Below are positions 9,073 through 17,671 of a DNA stretch of 42,938 nucleotides, piece by piece. Origin of the DNA: Bacillota bacterium. GTDB taxonomy: Bacteria; Bacillota; Sulfobacillia; Sulfobacillales; Sulfobacillaceae. The notes under the pieces were generated by a model. It did not search any database. It saw only the letters and a program-made list of their open reading frames with translations, and was not told the origin of the DNA. Every line of letters begins with the position of its first letter. The first letter of the stretch is position 1. The position numbers and the translations under genes were made by a program. The stretch covers positions 1 through 42,938 of the forward strand of contig JAJZZP010000076.1 of the NCBI GenBank assembly GCA_021797515.1, read 5' to 3'.

Positions 9073-10107
9073 ATGGCGATGGATCGGGAAAAAGCACTCG
9101 ATTTAGCATTAGCGCAAATCGAAAAACAGTTTGGCAAAGGTTCCATTATGAGAATGGGGGAATCTGCCCACACGGGGCCGATGGAAGTCATTTCCACTGG
9201 CTGTTTAACTTTGGACATTGCCATGGGAGTCGGTGGATTGCCCCGTGGCCGTGTCGTGGAAATTTATGGGCAAGAGTCTTCTGGGAAAACGACCATCGCT
9301 TTACATGCTATCGCGGAGGCGCAAAGGGCTGGTGGCATTGCGGCCTTTATTGATGTGGAACATGCGCTGGATCCCATTTACGCTCAGAAACTGGGTGTAG
9401 ACCTAGACCAATTACTGATTTCGCAGCCAGACACTGGCGAACAAGCTTTGGAAATTGCTGAGGCTTTAGTCCGTTCGGGTGCGGTAGATATTGTGGTGGT
9501 TGACTCAGTAGCTGCTTTGGTGCCTCGGGCAGAAATTGAAGGCGAAATGGGCGACGCTCATGTGGGATTGCAGGCACGGCTCATGTCGCAAGCACTGCGC
9601 AAATTGACCGGTGCGATCTCTAAATCTAATACTGTGGTGGTCTTTATCAACCAATTGCGGGAAAAGGTCGGGGTGATGTTTGGAAACCCGGAAACCACCC
9701 CTGGGGGTCGCGCCCTGAAGTTTTATTCGTCGATTCGGCTCGAAGTGCGCCGGGTTGATAGCTTGAAGCAAGGGACCGAGGTCGTGGGCAACCGCACCCG
9801 GGTTAAAGTGGTGAAGAACAAGGTGGCACCGCCGTTCAAACAAGCTGAATTCGACATATTGTACGGCGAAGGGGTGTCCAGGGAAGGCAGCATTTTGGAT
9901 TTGGCTGTCGAAATTGGACTGGTGCAAAAAAGTGGAGCCTGGTATGGGTATCAAGATTTGCGTCTCGGTCAGGGGCGGGAAAACACCCGTGAATATCTAA
10001 AGTCCAATCCCGATTTGTCGGCGGAGCTAGACCAAAAGGTCCGACAACACTTTACCGCAGGCGCTGCGCTGACGGTGGGAGCGACGAGTGGACCAACCGG
10101 GGAGTAA
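9073..10107 (+). CDS. recA: RecA recombinase
   Basis: 344 residues, the normal length. RecA forms ATP-dependent filaments on single-stranded DNA, drives strand exchange and activates the SOS response. Visible marks: Walker [10 protein letters not shown] near residue 66 (most RecA have GPESSGKTT), the catalytic-glutamate segment [10 protein letters not shown], Walker [13 protein letters not shown], the DNA-binding loop 1 region [22 protein letters not shown] (cited as landmarks) and loop 2 [20 protein letters not shown]. The ATG follows AAGGGGG. I see no LexA box in the 67 bases upstream, so SOS control of this gene is not evident here. recX overlaps its 3' end. Confidence 0.97.
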   Translation: MAMDREKALDLALAQIEKQFGKGSIMRMGESAHTGPMEVISTGCLTLDIAMGVGGLPRGRVVEIYGQESSGKTTIALHAIAEAQRAGGIAAFIDVEHALDPIYAQKLGVDLDQLLISQPDTGEQALEIAEALVRSGAVDIVVVDSVAALVPRAEIEGEMGDAHVGLQARLMSQALRKLTGAISKSNTVVVFINQLREKVGVMFGNPETTPGGRALKFYSSIRLEVRRVDSLKQGTEVVGNRTRVKVVKNKVAPPFKQAEFDILYGEGVSREGSILDLAVEIGLVQKSGAWYGYQDLRLGQGRENTREYLKSNPDLSAELDQKVRQHFTAGAALTVGATSGPTGE

Positions 10108-10570
10108 AGAAGACGCGTATCTATATGCCTTGCGGTTGCTGGCGCAACGCGATCTATCGGTCGAAGAAGTGCGCCAGCGGCTACTTCGGCGGCATTTTGG
10201 AACCGATGTGGTAAATATTGTGGTGCAGCATTTGGTGACAGAAGGCGCTATCAATGATATGCGAGTGGCACGCGAGAGCATTGCGTTTGCCCTGCAGCGG
10301 GCTCGCTCTGGACCTTTGGTGATTCGTCAAAAGTTGGCGAAAAGGGGGATAGACCGGGACACCATCGATGCTGCCTGGCATGATGGAACGGTTGACGTAG
10401 ATTGGTTAGCGATTGCCGAAGCCATCAAAGAACGTTACGATATGAGAGATCCGCGACAACGGGCACGTTGTGCTCGTTATCTTGATAGGCAAGGGTTTCC
10501 GTCCTCGGTTATTCGGGTTGTGATGGCAACTGAGGAATCGCCGGAAAAGGAGACAGACACATGGCTCTAA
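10088..10570 (+). CDS. recX: RecX regulatory protein
   Basis: A 160-residue, helix-rich protein matching RecX, which binds RecA filaments and restrains or modulates them. Typical three-helix repeats are visible: [20 protein letters not shown] near the start, the DRDTIDAAW segment mid-way and [18 protein letters not shown] at the end. The GTG start at 10088 overlaps the last 20 bases of recA in another frame, indicating translational coupling. Its own stop overlaps the start of the ferredoxin gene by 10 bases. Adjacency to recA strongly supports the call. Confidence 0.9.
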   Translation: MDQPGSKEDAYLYALRLLAQRDLSVEEVRQRLLRRHFGTDVVNIVVQHLVTEGAINDMRVARESIAFALQRARSGPLVIRQKLAKRGIDRDTIDAAWHDGTVDVDWLAIAEAIKERYDMRDPRQRARCARYLDRQGFPSSVIRVVMATEESPEKETDTWL

Positions 10571-10851
10571 AGATCATCGAAGAGTGTATCGCGTGCGGGG
10601 CATGTGAACCAGAGTGTCCCAATGGCGCGATAAGCGAGGGCAATGATATCTATGTCATCGATCCTAACCATTGTACCGAGTGCTACGGGTTTTATAAGAC
10701 GCAACAATGCGCTGATGTCTGCCCCGTGGAATCTTGCGTGAAAGATACGTCTATTCCCGACGGAATTCCAGAACTGGCACAAAGGTTTCAGGTGCTGTAT
10801 CCCGGACGTGAGCCGGAAAACACGCATAAATGGAAACCCCCTGCTTTATAG
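10561..10851 (+). CDS. YfhL-type 2[4Fe-4S] ferredoxin
   Basis: A 96-residue electron carrier. The first cluster motif is [12 protein letters not shown] (CxxCxxCxxxC, residues 9-19). The second is [18 protein letters not shown], with an eight-residue insert between the second and third cysteines, typical of the YfhL/'Alvin' ferredoxins. An extra cysteine follows in ESC. The ATG overlaps the recX stop, with GGAAAAGGAG just upstream. The redox partner cannot be told from the neighbourhood; it appears to share the recA transcript only by position. Confidence 0.9.
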   Translation: MALKIIEECIACGACEPECPNGAISEGNDIYVIDPNHCTECYGFYKTQQCADVCPVESCVKDTSIPDGIPELAQRFQVLYPGREPENTHKWKPPAL

Positions 10852-10875
10852 TTCTGAAGTTGGTGTGAAAAATGG

Positions 10876-10906
10876 TTGGCATCGGGAATCTTTCGCGTAC
10901 TATACC
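10876..10906 (+). promoter_or_regulatory. Candidate promoter for the 169-aa gene and ymdB
   Basis: TTGGCA at 10876-10881 is followed by TACTAT (spacing 16) or TATACC (spacing 19), about 35-45 bases before the GTG of the next gene. It lies in the only sizeable gap (90 bases) of this part of the block, so a new transcript may start here. Confidence 0.4.
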
Positions 10907-10941
10907 GTAAGGTGTGATTCGTTAGGAAGGAGGCGGCGCAC

Positions 10942-11451
10942 GTGTTATCATCCGCCAGTTGGGGATCGAGCACCCGTGGACTAGGCACCTTAATCGCTGT
11001 CATGATGCGTTACCCAGAAATTAGTAGTGTTCAATATAATGTGGAGGACAGTACACTAAGTTGTACCTTTATTTTGCGCCGAAGTTTGGAGGAATCTTTG
11101 TTTCAGTCTCTCGAGGCACAGGTGACCGAAGTGCTAGAGACCTACCGCGTTGTCACCCGGCGTCCACTGACCGCCATTCGTATGACCCACGTTGTGATGG
11201 ACCATGCGACAGAAATCGAATTGGTCCGGGACACAGAAACGGTGTCCATTGAAGAAGTCGGGATGGCCATCGAGATCTTGCGGGATGTGTTTGAGCAAGA
11301 CCTGATGTCCGATTCTCATGATCTTTTGGAAGAGGATCTCATGCTTCAAGAAGAAAATATTCAGGCGGGGCTCGAAGCCCTAAAGCGTGATGACGCGGGA
11401 CGCCTCGTGGCCTTGAGGGATGAGGGCCGAGTCATGGTCTTTAACACCTAG
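10942..11451 (+). CDS. Hypothetical protein, 169 aa, between ferredoxin and ymdB
   Basis: I do not recognise this protein. It starts at GTG 10942 behind AGGAAGGAGGCGG. The first half has alternating hydrophobic and charged strands (SSVQYNVEDSTLSCTFILRR). The second half is acidic and helical (VGMAIEILRDVFEQDLMSDSHDLLEEDLMLQEENIQAGLEAL), with no membrane segment or cysteine motif. The ymdB start follows 15 bases after its stop, so the two are probably one operon. In Bacillus the gene before ymdB is rny (RNase Y); this product has neither its KH nor its HD domain and is not a short form of it. Confidence 0.75.
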   Translation: MLSSASWGSSTRGLGTLIAVMMRYPEISSVQYNVEDSTLSCTFILRRSLEESLFQSLEAQVTEVLETYRVVTRRPLTAIRMTHVVMDHATEIELVRDTETVSIEEVGMAIEILRDVFEQDLMSDSHDLLEEDLMLQEENIQAGLEALKRDDAGRLVALRDEGRVMVFNT

Positions 11452-11465
11452 GCTTGGGGGAACGC

Positions 11466-12248
11466 ATGCAAATTCTGTTAATTGGCGATATTGTGGGGAA
11501 AACGGGGCGGCGGATGGTCACCACCCATTTGCCTCGCCTGGTAGTGGAACACGCGATTGACATGGTAATTGCCAATGGCGAAAACGCGGCCGGGGGCAAT
11601 GGCCTGACGCACGAGGTAATGGATGAACTGTTCGCTGCCGGGATTGATGTCATGACGTCGGGGAATCATATTTTTGATAAGAAAGAAATTTTTGAATTTA
11701 TTGATGATGTGCCTAACCTACTTCGACCCCTTAACTTGCCCGCTGGGACTCCTGGGCGCGGCTATGTGATAGCGAGCCCGAGATCAGTTCCAGTCGCCGT
11801 GGTGAATATATCTGGTCGCGCTTTTATGCCTTTTCAATACGGAGATCCCTTCGAAGCGTTGGATATAGTGCTCGATAGCCTGCCGCCCGAGGTGTCTATT
11901 GTCGTTGCCGACTTCCATGCCGAAACCACGTCGGAAAAGGCTGCTTTGGCCTGGTGTTTTGACGGCAGGGTCAGTGTTGTGGTCGGCACCCATACGCATG
12001 TGCAGACTTCAGACGAACGCATTCTACCGCGGGGCACTGCCTTCATCACGGACTTAGGCATGACTGGCCCGCGTGACTCGGTTATCGGTGTAAAAACCGA
12101 TCTGGTGATACAGAAACTTCGCCGACAAATGCCCGTCCGATTCGACACGGCCCAGGGGCCGGGACAGTTTGGGGCATTGAAAGTGACGGTCGACCCAAAA
12201 TCCGGACAAGCCCAACAGATCAAGCGCTTGTTTTTTCGGGAACCTTAG
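11466..12248 (+). CDS. ymdB: YmdB-family metallophosphoesterase (2',3'-cyclic nucleotide phosphodiesterase)
   Basis: 260 residues, standard for the family. It begins MQILLIGDIVGKTGR, the family's opening metal-binding block, followed by VIANGENAAGGNGLT (Asn/Glu ligands), MTSGNHIFDKKEI, VVADFHAETTSEK and VVGTHTHVQTSDERILP, the histidine cluster of the binuclear centre. YmdB hydrolyses cyclic nucleotides and in Bacillus affects RNA turnover and the biofilm/motility choice. The ATG at 11466 follows GGGGGAA; the in-frame TTG at 11454 only adds four residues. It is likely co-transcribed with the 169-aa gene upstream. Confidence 0.93.
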   Translation: MQILLIGDIVGKTGRRMVTTHLPRLVVEHAIDMVIANGENAAGGNGLTHEVMDELFAAGIDVMTSGNHIFDKKEIFEFIDDVPNLLRPLNLPAGTPGRGYVIASPRSVPVAVVNISGRAFMPFQYGDPFEALDIVLDSLPPEVSIVVADFHAETTSEKAALAWCFDGRVSVVVGTHTHVQTSDERILPRGTAFITDLGMTGPRDSVIGVKTDLVIQKLRRQMPVRFDTAQGPGQFGALKVTVDPKSGQAQQIKRLFFREP

Positions 12249-12301
12249 TTGGGGTTTGCGAAGGCTAATGTTATGAACCACGTTTAAAGGAGCCGACTCT
12301 T

Positions 12302-13282
12302 ATGTTATGGCATGGACATTTGTTGCCTGTGGTTGATACCCATGCGGACAGCATGTTGGATGTGATATACGGACGCCGCCACCTAGGCGAAAGGAACGAT
12401 AGCGGCCAATTGGATATCGTGAGGGCCCGCGAAGGCGGTTTGACGATTCAATGCTTCTCTTGTTGGATTGAACCGGAATATAAACCGGAACGGGCGCTAA
12501 GTCGACAATTACAGTTCTTTGATCGATTTTGGCAAGAGGCCGAAGCCAATGCGGAAAGCGTGACGGTAATCACCGATGGGCCAACGCTAGAGGTGGCCCT
12601 AGGGTCTGATCATCTCGGGGCGATTATTTCTGTGGAAGGAGCGGAAGCCTTGGGAACCGACCCGGGACTGGTGCGCATTTTTCATCGTCTCGGCGTACGC
12701 TTAATGAGTTTGACTTGGAATGAACGCAATGCCCTGGCTGATGGCGCGGGTGAAGATCCGGGAGGGGGAGGCGTCAGTAAAAGCGGTCGGGCGATTATTG
12801 GGGAAATGGAACGTGTCGGGATTATACTGGACGTCTCCCATCTTTCTGAAGCCTCGTTTTGGGATGTTATGGAGATCCAGTCCCGTCCGGCAATTGCCAG
12901 TCATTCCAACTGCCGGGAACTGGCTTCGCATCCGCGTAACCTTTCTGACGCACAAATACGTGCTGTTGCCAGCCAAGGAGGGGTACAAGGCATTACCTTC
13001 GTCCGTGATTTTCTTGGGGGCAACCAGGACTTGGATCGGGTTGTGGATCACATGCTTTATGCGATGGACATTGTTGGGAACTCCCTACATCTTGGCGTGG
13101 GCTCAGATTTTGACGGAGTGGAAAACCCGGTGCCGGGGTTGGAAGATGTGACCCAATTGCCTAAACTGGCGGACCGGATGAGTGACCGAGGAATTGCCGA
13201 CGGCGACGTGGAAAACATATTAGGCGGGAACTATGTTCGGTTTCTCAGAACCTATTGGGCTGCAGAACAGAACCAAGGGTAG
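12302..13282 (+). CDS. Membrane-dipeptidase family (M19) zinc dipeptidase
   Basis: A 326-residue amidohydrolase-fold dipeptidase. It has the HxD zinc pair at His14/Asp16 in VVDTHADSML, the bridging Glu in ISVEGAEAL near residue 110, His in LDVSHLSEASFWD and ASHSNCRELASHPRN, and the terminal Asp in GVGSDFDGVE. Family members cleave dipeptides, including D-amino-acid forms, in the cytoplasm; no signal peptide is present. AAAGGAG lies 12 bases before the ATG. It is followed closely by the M17 aminopeptidase, suggesting a peptide-degradation pair. Confidence 0.92.
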   Translation: MLWHGHLLPVVDTHADSMLDVIYGRRHLGERNDSGQLDIVRAREGGLTIQCFSCWIEPEYKPERALSRQLQFFDRFWQEAEANAESVTVITDGPTLEVALGSDHLGAIISVEGAEALGTDPGLVRIFHRLGVRLMSLTWNERNALADGAGEDPGGGGVSKSGRAIIGEMERVGIILDVSHLSEASFWDVMEIQSRPAIASHSNCRELASHPRNLSDAQIRAVASQGGVQGITFVRDFLGGNQDLDRVVDHMLYAMDIVGNSLHLGVGSDFDGVENPVPGLEDVTQLPKLADRMSDRGIADGDVENILGGNYVRFLRTYWAAEQNQG

Positions 13283-13296
13283 ACAAAGGAGGCTTC

Positions 13297-14769
13297 ATGA
13301 TGCAGTTTGAGTGGCAGTCGATGAGGGCGACGGAAATCCAGGCAGATGCCTTGGTCGTATTTGTTTCCGAAGGAGAACCGTTTGACCCATCGTTACGTGC
13401 TGTCGACGAACGATTGGACGGGGCTTTAGCCGCAGCCTTAGAGCGCCGTGAGTTTAAACCCCGAGTGGACAAGACTTGGATGACGCTGACGTTTGGGCGA
13501 TTGTCGGCGAAGCGAGTTATTGCGGTGGGATTGGGAGAGAAACCTACCATGAGCAGTCTTCGGCTAGCGGCGGGACAGGCGGCTGGTGTAGCTCAAAAGG
13601 CGAAGATTCGTCATCTGGCCTATTGTGTGCCGAGCTGGTTGGGGGAATCTCAACCGCTGGCCGCGGCCGTATCCGAAGGGGCAACATTGGCAAGTTGGCG
13701 GTTTTCCGGATACCATCAAAAACCTCGGCAAAAGGACGAAGCTCTCACAAGAATTACGCTATTGGGTTTTTCGGATCAAAAAGAGTGTGAAGCCGGCATG
13801 CAGCGCGGAAAGATTTTGGCCGATGCGCAAAATCTTACGCGAGAACTCGGTTCCCGTCCCTCCAACGAATTGTATCCACAAAAACTGGCGGAGGCGGCTG
13901 TAGAGGCCGGGAAGACGTATGGATTTGATGTGGAAGTGTTTGATGAGGTCAAATTAGCAGAGCTGAAGATGGGTGCCTTGCTTGGAGTCGGCAGCGGCAG
14001 TGTTTATCCCCCGCGTTTGGTGGTGATGAGGTATCAGGGTGGTGGCGATAAGACACTGGGTTTGGTAGGCAAAGGTATTACCTTTGACTCAGGCGGCATT
14101 AGCTTAAAACCCCCGGCTGGCATGGAAGAAATGAAATATGACATGCTGGGTGCTGGTGCTGTTTTGGGAGCCATGACGGCTATTGCCCAACTGCGGCCCC
14201 CAATTAACGTGGTGGGCATCATGGCCATTGCCCAGAACATGCCCTCGGGGTCTTCATACAAACCTGGTGACGTGGTGACAGCGTTCAACGGCAAGACCAT
14301 CGAGGTGACCAACACGGACGCCGAAGGCCGTGTGGTGCTGGCTGATGGGGTGAGCTACGCAGCACACCTCGGGGTCGGCTGGATTGTAGAAACTTCTACC
14401 CTTACTGGTGCTGCCATTATCGTTTTGGGACATGAGGCTACGGCTTTGGTCGCGACAGATGATGCGCTGGCAAGTCAAGTCGAAACGGCGGCGAACGCCG
14501 AAGGGGAACGCGTGTGGCGCTTGCCCATCTACCCCGAATATCGAAAACTCTACGAATCAGATGTGGCTGACATCAAAAACTCTCCAGGACGGGATGCTGG
14601 CACTATTACCGGAGGCATGATCATTAGTGAGTTTGCAGGCGATGTTCCCTTTGTCCATCTAGATATTGCCGGAACCGCATGGACCAAAGCAGGCCCGCTC
14701 AATGCCACATTCGGTCCGACTGGGGTGATGGTGAGGACCTTTGCCGCACTCGCGGAACTCATGGCATAG
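13297..14769 (+). CDS. pepA: Leucyl aminopeptidase, peptidase family M17
   Basis: 490 residues, normal for cytosolic M17 aminopeptidases, which form hexamers and release N-terminal residues with two metal ions. The C-terminal catalytic domain shows KGITFDSGGISLKP near residue 257, AIAQNMPSGSSYKPGDV and the family signature NTDAEGRVVLADG near 338. The N-terminal macro-like domain fills the first 160 residues. The start ATG (13297, with another at 13300) sits 5 bases after AAAGGAGG, and the open frame overlaps the dipeptidase end. Both peptidases are probably on one transcript. PepA proteins can also bind DNA in other bacteria; nothing here shows that. Confidence 0.92.
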   Translation: MMQFEWQSMRATEIQADALVVFVSEGEPFDPSLRAVDERLDGALAAALERREFKPRVDKTWMTLTFGRLSAKRVIAVGLGEKPTMSSLRLAAGQAAGVAQKAKIRHLAYCVPSWLGESQPLAAAVSEGATLASWRFSGYHQKPRQKDEALTRITLLGFSDQKECEAGMQRGKILADAQNLTRELGSRPSNELYPQKLAEAAVEAGKTYGFDVEVFDEVKLAELKMGALLGVGSGSVYPPRLVVMRYQGGGDKTLGLVGKGITFDSGGISLKPPAGMEEMKYDMLGAGAVLGAMTAIAQLRPPINVVGIMAIAQNMPSGSSYKPGDVVTAFNGKTIEVTNTDAEGRVVLADGVSYAAHLGVGWIVETSTLTGAAIIVLGHEATALVATDDALASQVETAANAEGERVWRLPIYPEYRKLYESDVADIKNSPGRDAGTITGGMIISEFAGDVPFVHLDIAGTAWTKAGPLNATFGPTGVMVRTFAALAELMA

Positions 14770-14792
14770 TCCTGCATATTCTTTAAGTGACT

Positions 14793-14826
14793 TCGTCGCA
14801 ACCTTCGTCATTGGAGGGCGCGACGA
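14793..14826 (+). repeat. TCGTCGC/GCGACGA stem after the aminopeptidase gene
   Basis: A perfect 7-bp stem closes a 20-base loop that itself contains a CCT/AGG pair. It lies 24 bases after the pepA stop and has no T-run, so a role as terminator is uncertain. Confidence 0.3.
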
Positions 14827-14946
14827 TGTTGCTTGTATGCACTTATTTGATAGTTGGCGGCTTCGTGCCAAAGTTTTCCGGCAGGTATTTTCTTAGGGAA
14901 TGTGTTAGGCTAGGGTTGGACAAAAGAGAGGGGCCCAAGACGACCC

Positions 14947-15822
14947 GTGAACATTCTGAGCGAAACACTCGATACCCTGTATCAAAGGCACCGATCTCTG
15001 GCTACCCGCATTGATTGGGGATATCATCGACTGTTGCCATGGGAACGTGGACGTAATTTTCTGGATCATCCGTGGGCTCCAGATCAAGGCACCCTGTCTC
15101 CAGAACTAACTTTGGCAGTGGAAACGGCCATGTTGACAGAGGTCAACTTGCCATGGTTCACCCATGGCTTAACTACCGTGTTTGATCAGGGACCGTCGGC
15201 ATTGAAGCAATTTGTGCATACATGGACACGTGAAGAAGATCAGCATGCGCGTATCCTCGACGTGTATCTCTTGTTGAGCCGCAACGGAGATCCTGATGCT
15301 CGGGATGCCGTGCGGAAAAGTGTACTGGAATCAGGTTGGCACCGGGAAACCGACGATCCCTTCGCTTTAATGGTGTATACTAGCTTGCAAGAACTCGCTA
15401 CCCGTGTGTTTTATTTAAATTTGGCCCGGGCCGTAGACAGGCATGATAGTGCCTTGGCCCACATATTGCGAGCTTTGGCTAAAGATGAAACCTTACACTA
15501 CACGTTTTACCGAGATGCCACCAAAGCTTATATTGAAGAGGACCCAGGCCGCTTGGTAACGGTGTGCCGTGTCATTCCGAAATTTGTGATGCCGGGCTTT
15601 GGGATGCCTGATTTTCGGCGCCGTATTAAAGTCATTGGCAGCCACGCTGGATATGGCGTCTCGGCGTACTATGACCAAGTGCTCAGGATTGTACTGGAGT
15701 TTTGGGGCGTATTGGAGCACGAGACGTCATCAGCTACACGCGAGGCCCGCATTGCGCTGGATAAGCATTTGGCCCGCCTTCGTAACGTAATTGCCCATAC
15801 CCCCGCCTTGCCCGCTCTATAG
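14947..15822 (+). CDS. Acyl-ACP desaturase-like diiron protein
   Basis: A 291-residue, all-helical ferritin-like protein resembling the acyl-[ACP] desaturase family, which introduces a cis double bond into an ACP-bound acyl chain using O2 and ferredoxin electrons. All six iron ligands can be placed: Glu65 (LTEVNLPW), Glu97 and His100 (REEDQH), Glu149 (SLQEL), Glu181 and His184 (DETLH). The protein is shorter than plant enzymes and close to actinobacterial DesA-type proteins. The start is GTG 14947 behind GAGAGGGG. It is monocistronic, ending in a hairpin terminator. The family is best known from plants and actinobacteria, so its presence here is notable. Substrate and position of desaturation are unknown. 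Confidence 0.85.
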   Translation: MNILSETLDTLYQRHRSLATRIDWGYHRLLPWERGRNFLDHPWAPDQGTLSPELTLAVETAMLTEVNLPWFTHGLTTVFDQGPSALKQFVHTWTREEDQHARILDVYLLLSRNGDPDARDAVRKSVLESGWHRETDDPFALMVYTSLQELATRVFYLNLARAVDRHDSALAHILRALAKDETLHYTFYRDATKAYIEEDPGRLVTVCRVIPKFVMPGFGMPDFRRRIKVIGSHAGYGVSAYYDQVLRIVLEFWGVLEHETSSATREARIALDKHLARLRNVIAHTPALPAL

Positions 15823-15825
15823 CAA

Positions 15826-15846
15826 CCGATTGCTTATCGGGTTTTT
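15826..15846 (+). terminator. Hairpin terminator of the desaturase gene
   Basis: CCGAT-TGCTT-ATCGG followed by GTTTTT directly after the desaturase stop. The stem is only 5 bp, so it is a modest terminator. It overlaps the last codons of the convergent permease gene, which has no T-run on its own strand here. Confidence 0.55.
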
Positions 15847-17213
15847 ACTGTTCGCTGACGCCGGGTGACGAGGAATCCTAAGGTAACGACACCCCAGATG
15901 CCTAAAAAGGCCCAAAAACCTGGTCTTAATGCCGGAAGTCGGATACTTTGAATGGTTAGTACCACCAAAAGTGCAAGAGTTACTAGGGCCCCAACTCGTC
16001 CGCCAAAAACCAGCGACGAGACGGAGCGATGTTTGCCGTCCGATTGGGTCCATCGCAAAAATGCTCCTAAAATTAATACCCAGTTGGCTAAACTGAAAAA
16101 GCTGGAGGCGGCTGTAAGATCGGTATAGGCGGACTGGGGCAGTAAATATGCGGTCGACAGGGAGACATAGACGGCCGCGGAGGACCAGAGCCATAGGCGC
16201 AGGCGAGAAGGTACGGTTTTACCTGACTGTTTGGGGGCACAAAACCAGGATGGAACCTCGTGTGCTTCGGCCAAACTGACCAAAACCCATAAGGTCGCAT
16301 AAAAAGAACCCACCATCACAGTAAATGAGGCCACCAGCAAAACCGCGGTAAGAATGCCTGTCCCGGTCGGAATATGCCATTGGTGCAAGGCCAATACAAA
16401 TGGGGATACCGTTGTTGAGACTTGTTGCCACCCGACTATTTGCAAGAGCGCCCAAATACCGAGGGTATACAGCGCGGTGACGCCGAGAACTGTTCCCCAG
16501 GCTGCTTGGGGAACAGTGGTTTTCGGATTTTTTGCCCGTGCCGTCGCCATGGCGACGGCGGTTACTCCGGAATAGCTAAATATCACCACGAGTCCAGCGT
16601 TAAACACTCCAATCCACCCGTGGGGTGCAAACGGCAGGAGAGGATGTGCGGTGAACACATGCTGCACTGGCCATCCGATCATCAGCACCACTAGGACCAA
16701 GCCGATAAAGGCGGCAATCACGATGACTTTAATGAGGGAGAGGATAGATTCCACCAATCCCAGCCAGCCGATACTGCCTAAATTGATGAGAAGAACCAAG
16801 GCCACGATTAACGTGGCTAAAATGGCGACCGGGATTCCGGGGAGCCAATAATGCGCAAATACGCCAGCGGCCACCGCCTCGGATCCAAGACCTAATATAC
16901 CCGAGGCAAAAATTACCCATCCCAGAAAGAATCCGGCGTACCCGCCTAAGTAGCGGGCGATATACTCGCGGTAAGACGTGGTTTGTGGCACATGTGTCGC
17001 CAGTGTGGTCAAAGCACCCATCACTTCCGCCATCACTACACCTCCGAGAAGATAAGTGATGACCACCGCCGGGCCCGCCTGGCGGATGCTAATCCCGCTT
17101 CCCAAAAGATATCCGGCGCCAATAATACCGCCGATGCCAAGACCCGTGAGGCCCACGGCTCCAATTCTATGAGACTCGTGGTGCCGACGGGTTTTGGATG
17201 GATGACGGATCAT
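15834..17213 (-). CDS. APC-superfamily amino-acid permease
   Basis: A 459-residue, about 12-helix transporter. The start of the transport core is clear: GLTGLGIGGIIGAGYLLGSG, the unwound first helix that binds amino acids in APC permeases, then AGPAVVITYLLGG and EVMGALTTLATHVP. YSGVTAVAMATARAKNPKTTVPQA near residue 225 is the usual conserved segment after helix 6. The ATG follows AAGGAGG. It is intact, unlike the permease remnant at 2 kb. The substrate is undetermined; the GABA/lysine/aromatic permease group is a fair guess. It is divergent from the coiled-coil gene, sharing a 137-base intergenic region. Confidence 0.87.
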   Translation of the reverse strand: MIRHPSKTRRHHESHRIGAVGLTGLGIGGIIGAGYLLGSGISIRQAGPAVVITYLLGGVVMAEVMGALTTLATHVPQTTSYREYIARYLGGYAGFFLGWVIFASGILGLGSEAVAAGVFAHYWLPGIPVAILATLIVALVLLINLGSIGWLGLVESILSLIKVIVIAAFIGLVLVVLMIGWPVQHVFTAHPLLPFAPHGWIGVFNAGLVVIFSYSGVTAVAMATARAKNPKTTVPQAAWGTVLGVTALYTLGIWALLQIVGWQQVSTTVSPFVLALHQWHIPTGTGILTAVLLVASFTVMVGSFYATLWVLVSLAEAHEVPSWFCAPKQSGKTVPSRLRLWLWSSAAVYVSLSTAYLLPQSAYTDLTAASSFFSLANWVLILGAFLRWTQSDGKHRSVSSLVFGGRVGALVTLALLVVLTIQSIRLPALRPGFWAFLGIWGVVTLGFLVTRRQRTVKTR

Positions 17214-17241
17214 ACGGTACCTCCTTGGTGTTCACAGTCAC

Positions 17242-17256
17242 GGTGAGGATGTCACC
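17242..17256 (-). repeat. GGTGA/TCACC inverted repeat ahead of the permease
   Basis: A perfect 5-bp stem with a 5-base loop, about 30 bases upstream of the permease start. It may be a leader hairpin or operator. Confidence 0.25.
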
Positions 17257-17290
17257 AAACCTCCGATTTCATTCCCGGACTATGGCCTAA

Positions 17291-17322
17291 GTGGAATAAT
17301 ATCCCACCCTGGTTGGTATACT
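17291..17322 (+). promoter_or_regulatory. Palindromic operator candidate plus -10 box
   Basis: GTGGAATAATATCCCAC at 17291-17307 is an interrupted palindrome (GTGGxATAxTATxCCAC). Ten bases later TATACT at 17317-17322 is a good -10 for the downstream coiled-coil gene, and the palindrome covers where the -35 would be. That arrangement fits repression. It lies between divergent genes, so it could serve both. Confidence 0.45.
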
Positions 17323-17350
17323 AGGACAGACCAGAGTAGGGAGGAAGATT

Positions 17351-17617
17351 ATGCATCCTCGACGCACGGAAAAATCCGATGCCGATGCCCGCCGACTGCA
17401 ATTGCGGGTGCAGGAGTTGCAACAACGCATAACAGAATTACGGGTCAGTCGTCGTATTTTAATGGAACTTTTGACCGCGGAGGCTCAAAAAGCCCAATCC
17501 AAACTGCAACAGCTGGAGTTAGAAAACCGTCGGTTGCGGCGTCTTTTAAAACGACGAGGCAAGGCGGCAGGGAAAGACTCGGTCCCATATCCTCCCCCTG
17601 CGTGGCGTTCATCATAA
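17351..17617 (+). CDS. Small basic coiled-coil protein
   Basis: 88 residues, function unknown. Residues about 12-72 form a continuous heptad-rich helix (RRLQLRVQELQQRITELR, then KLQQLELENRRLRRLLKRR), followed by a basic, proline-rich tail. It has no membrane segment or cysteine. AGGGAGGA precedes the ATG, and a -10 box and palindrome lie upstream, so it looks like a real, separately controlled gene. Such proteins may act as scaffolds or bind nucleic acid, but nothing specific can be claimed. Confidence 0.65.
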   Translation: MHPRRTEKSDADARRLQLRVQELQQRITELRVSRRILMELLTAEAQKAQSKLQQLELENRRLRRLLKRRGKAAGKDSVPYPPPAWRSS

Positions 17618-17671
17618 CCTGCTGAGTGACACATACTAATCGCGATACGTTCCCAGCAAGGAGGTTTCGCG

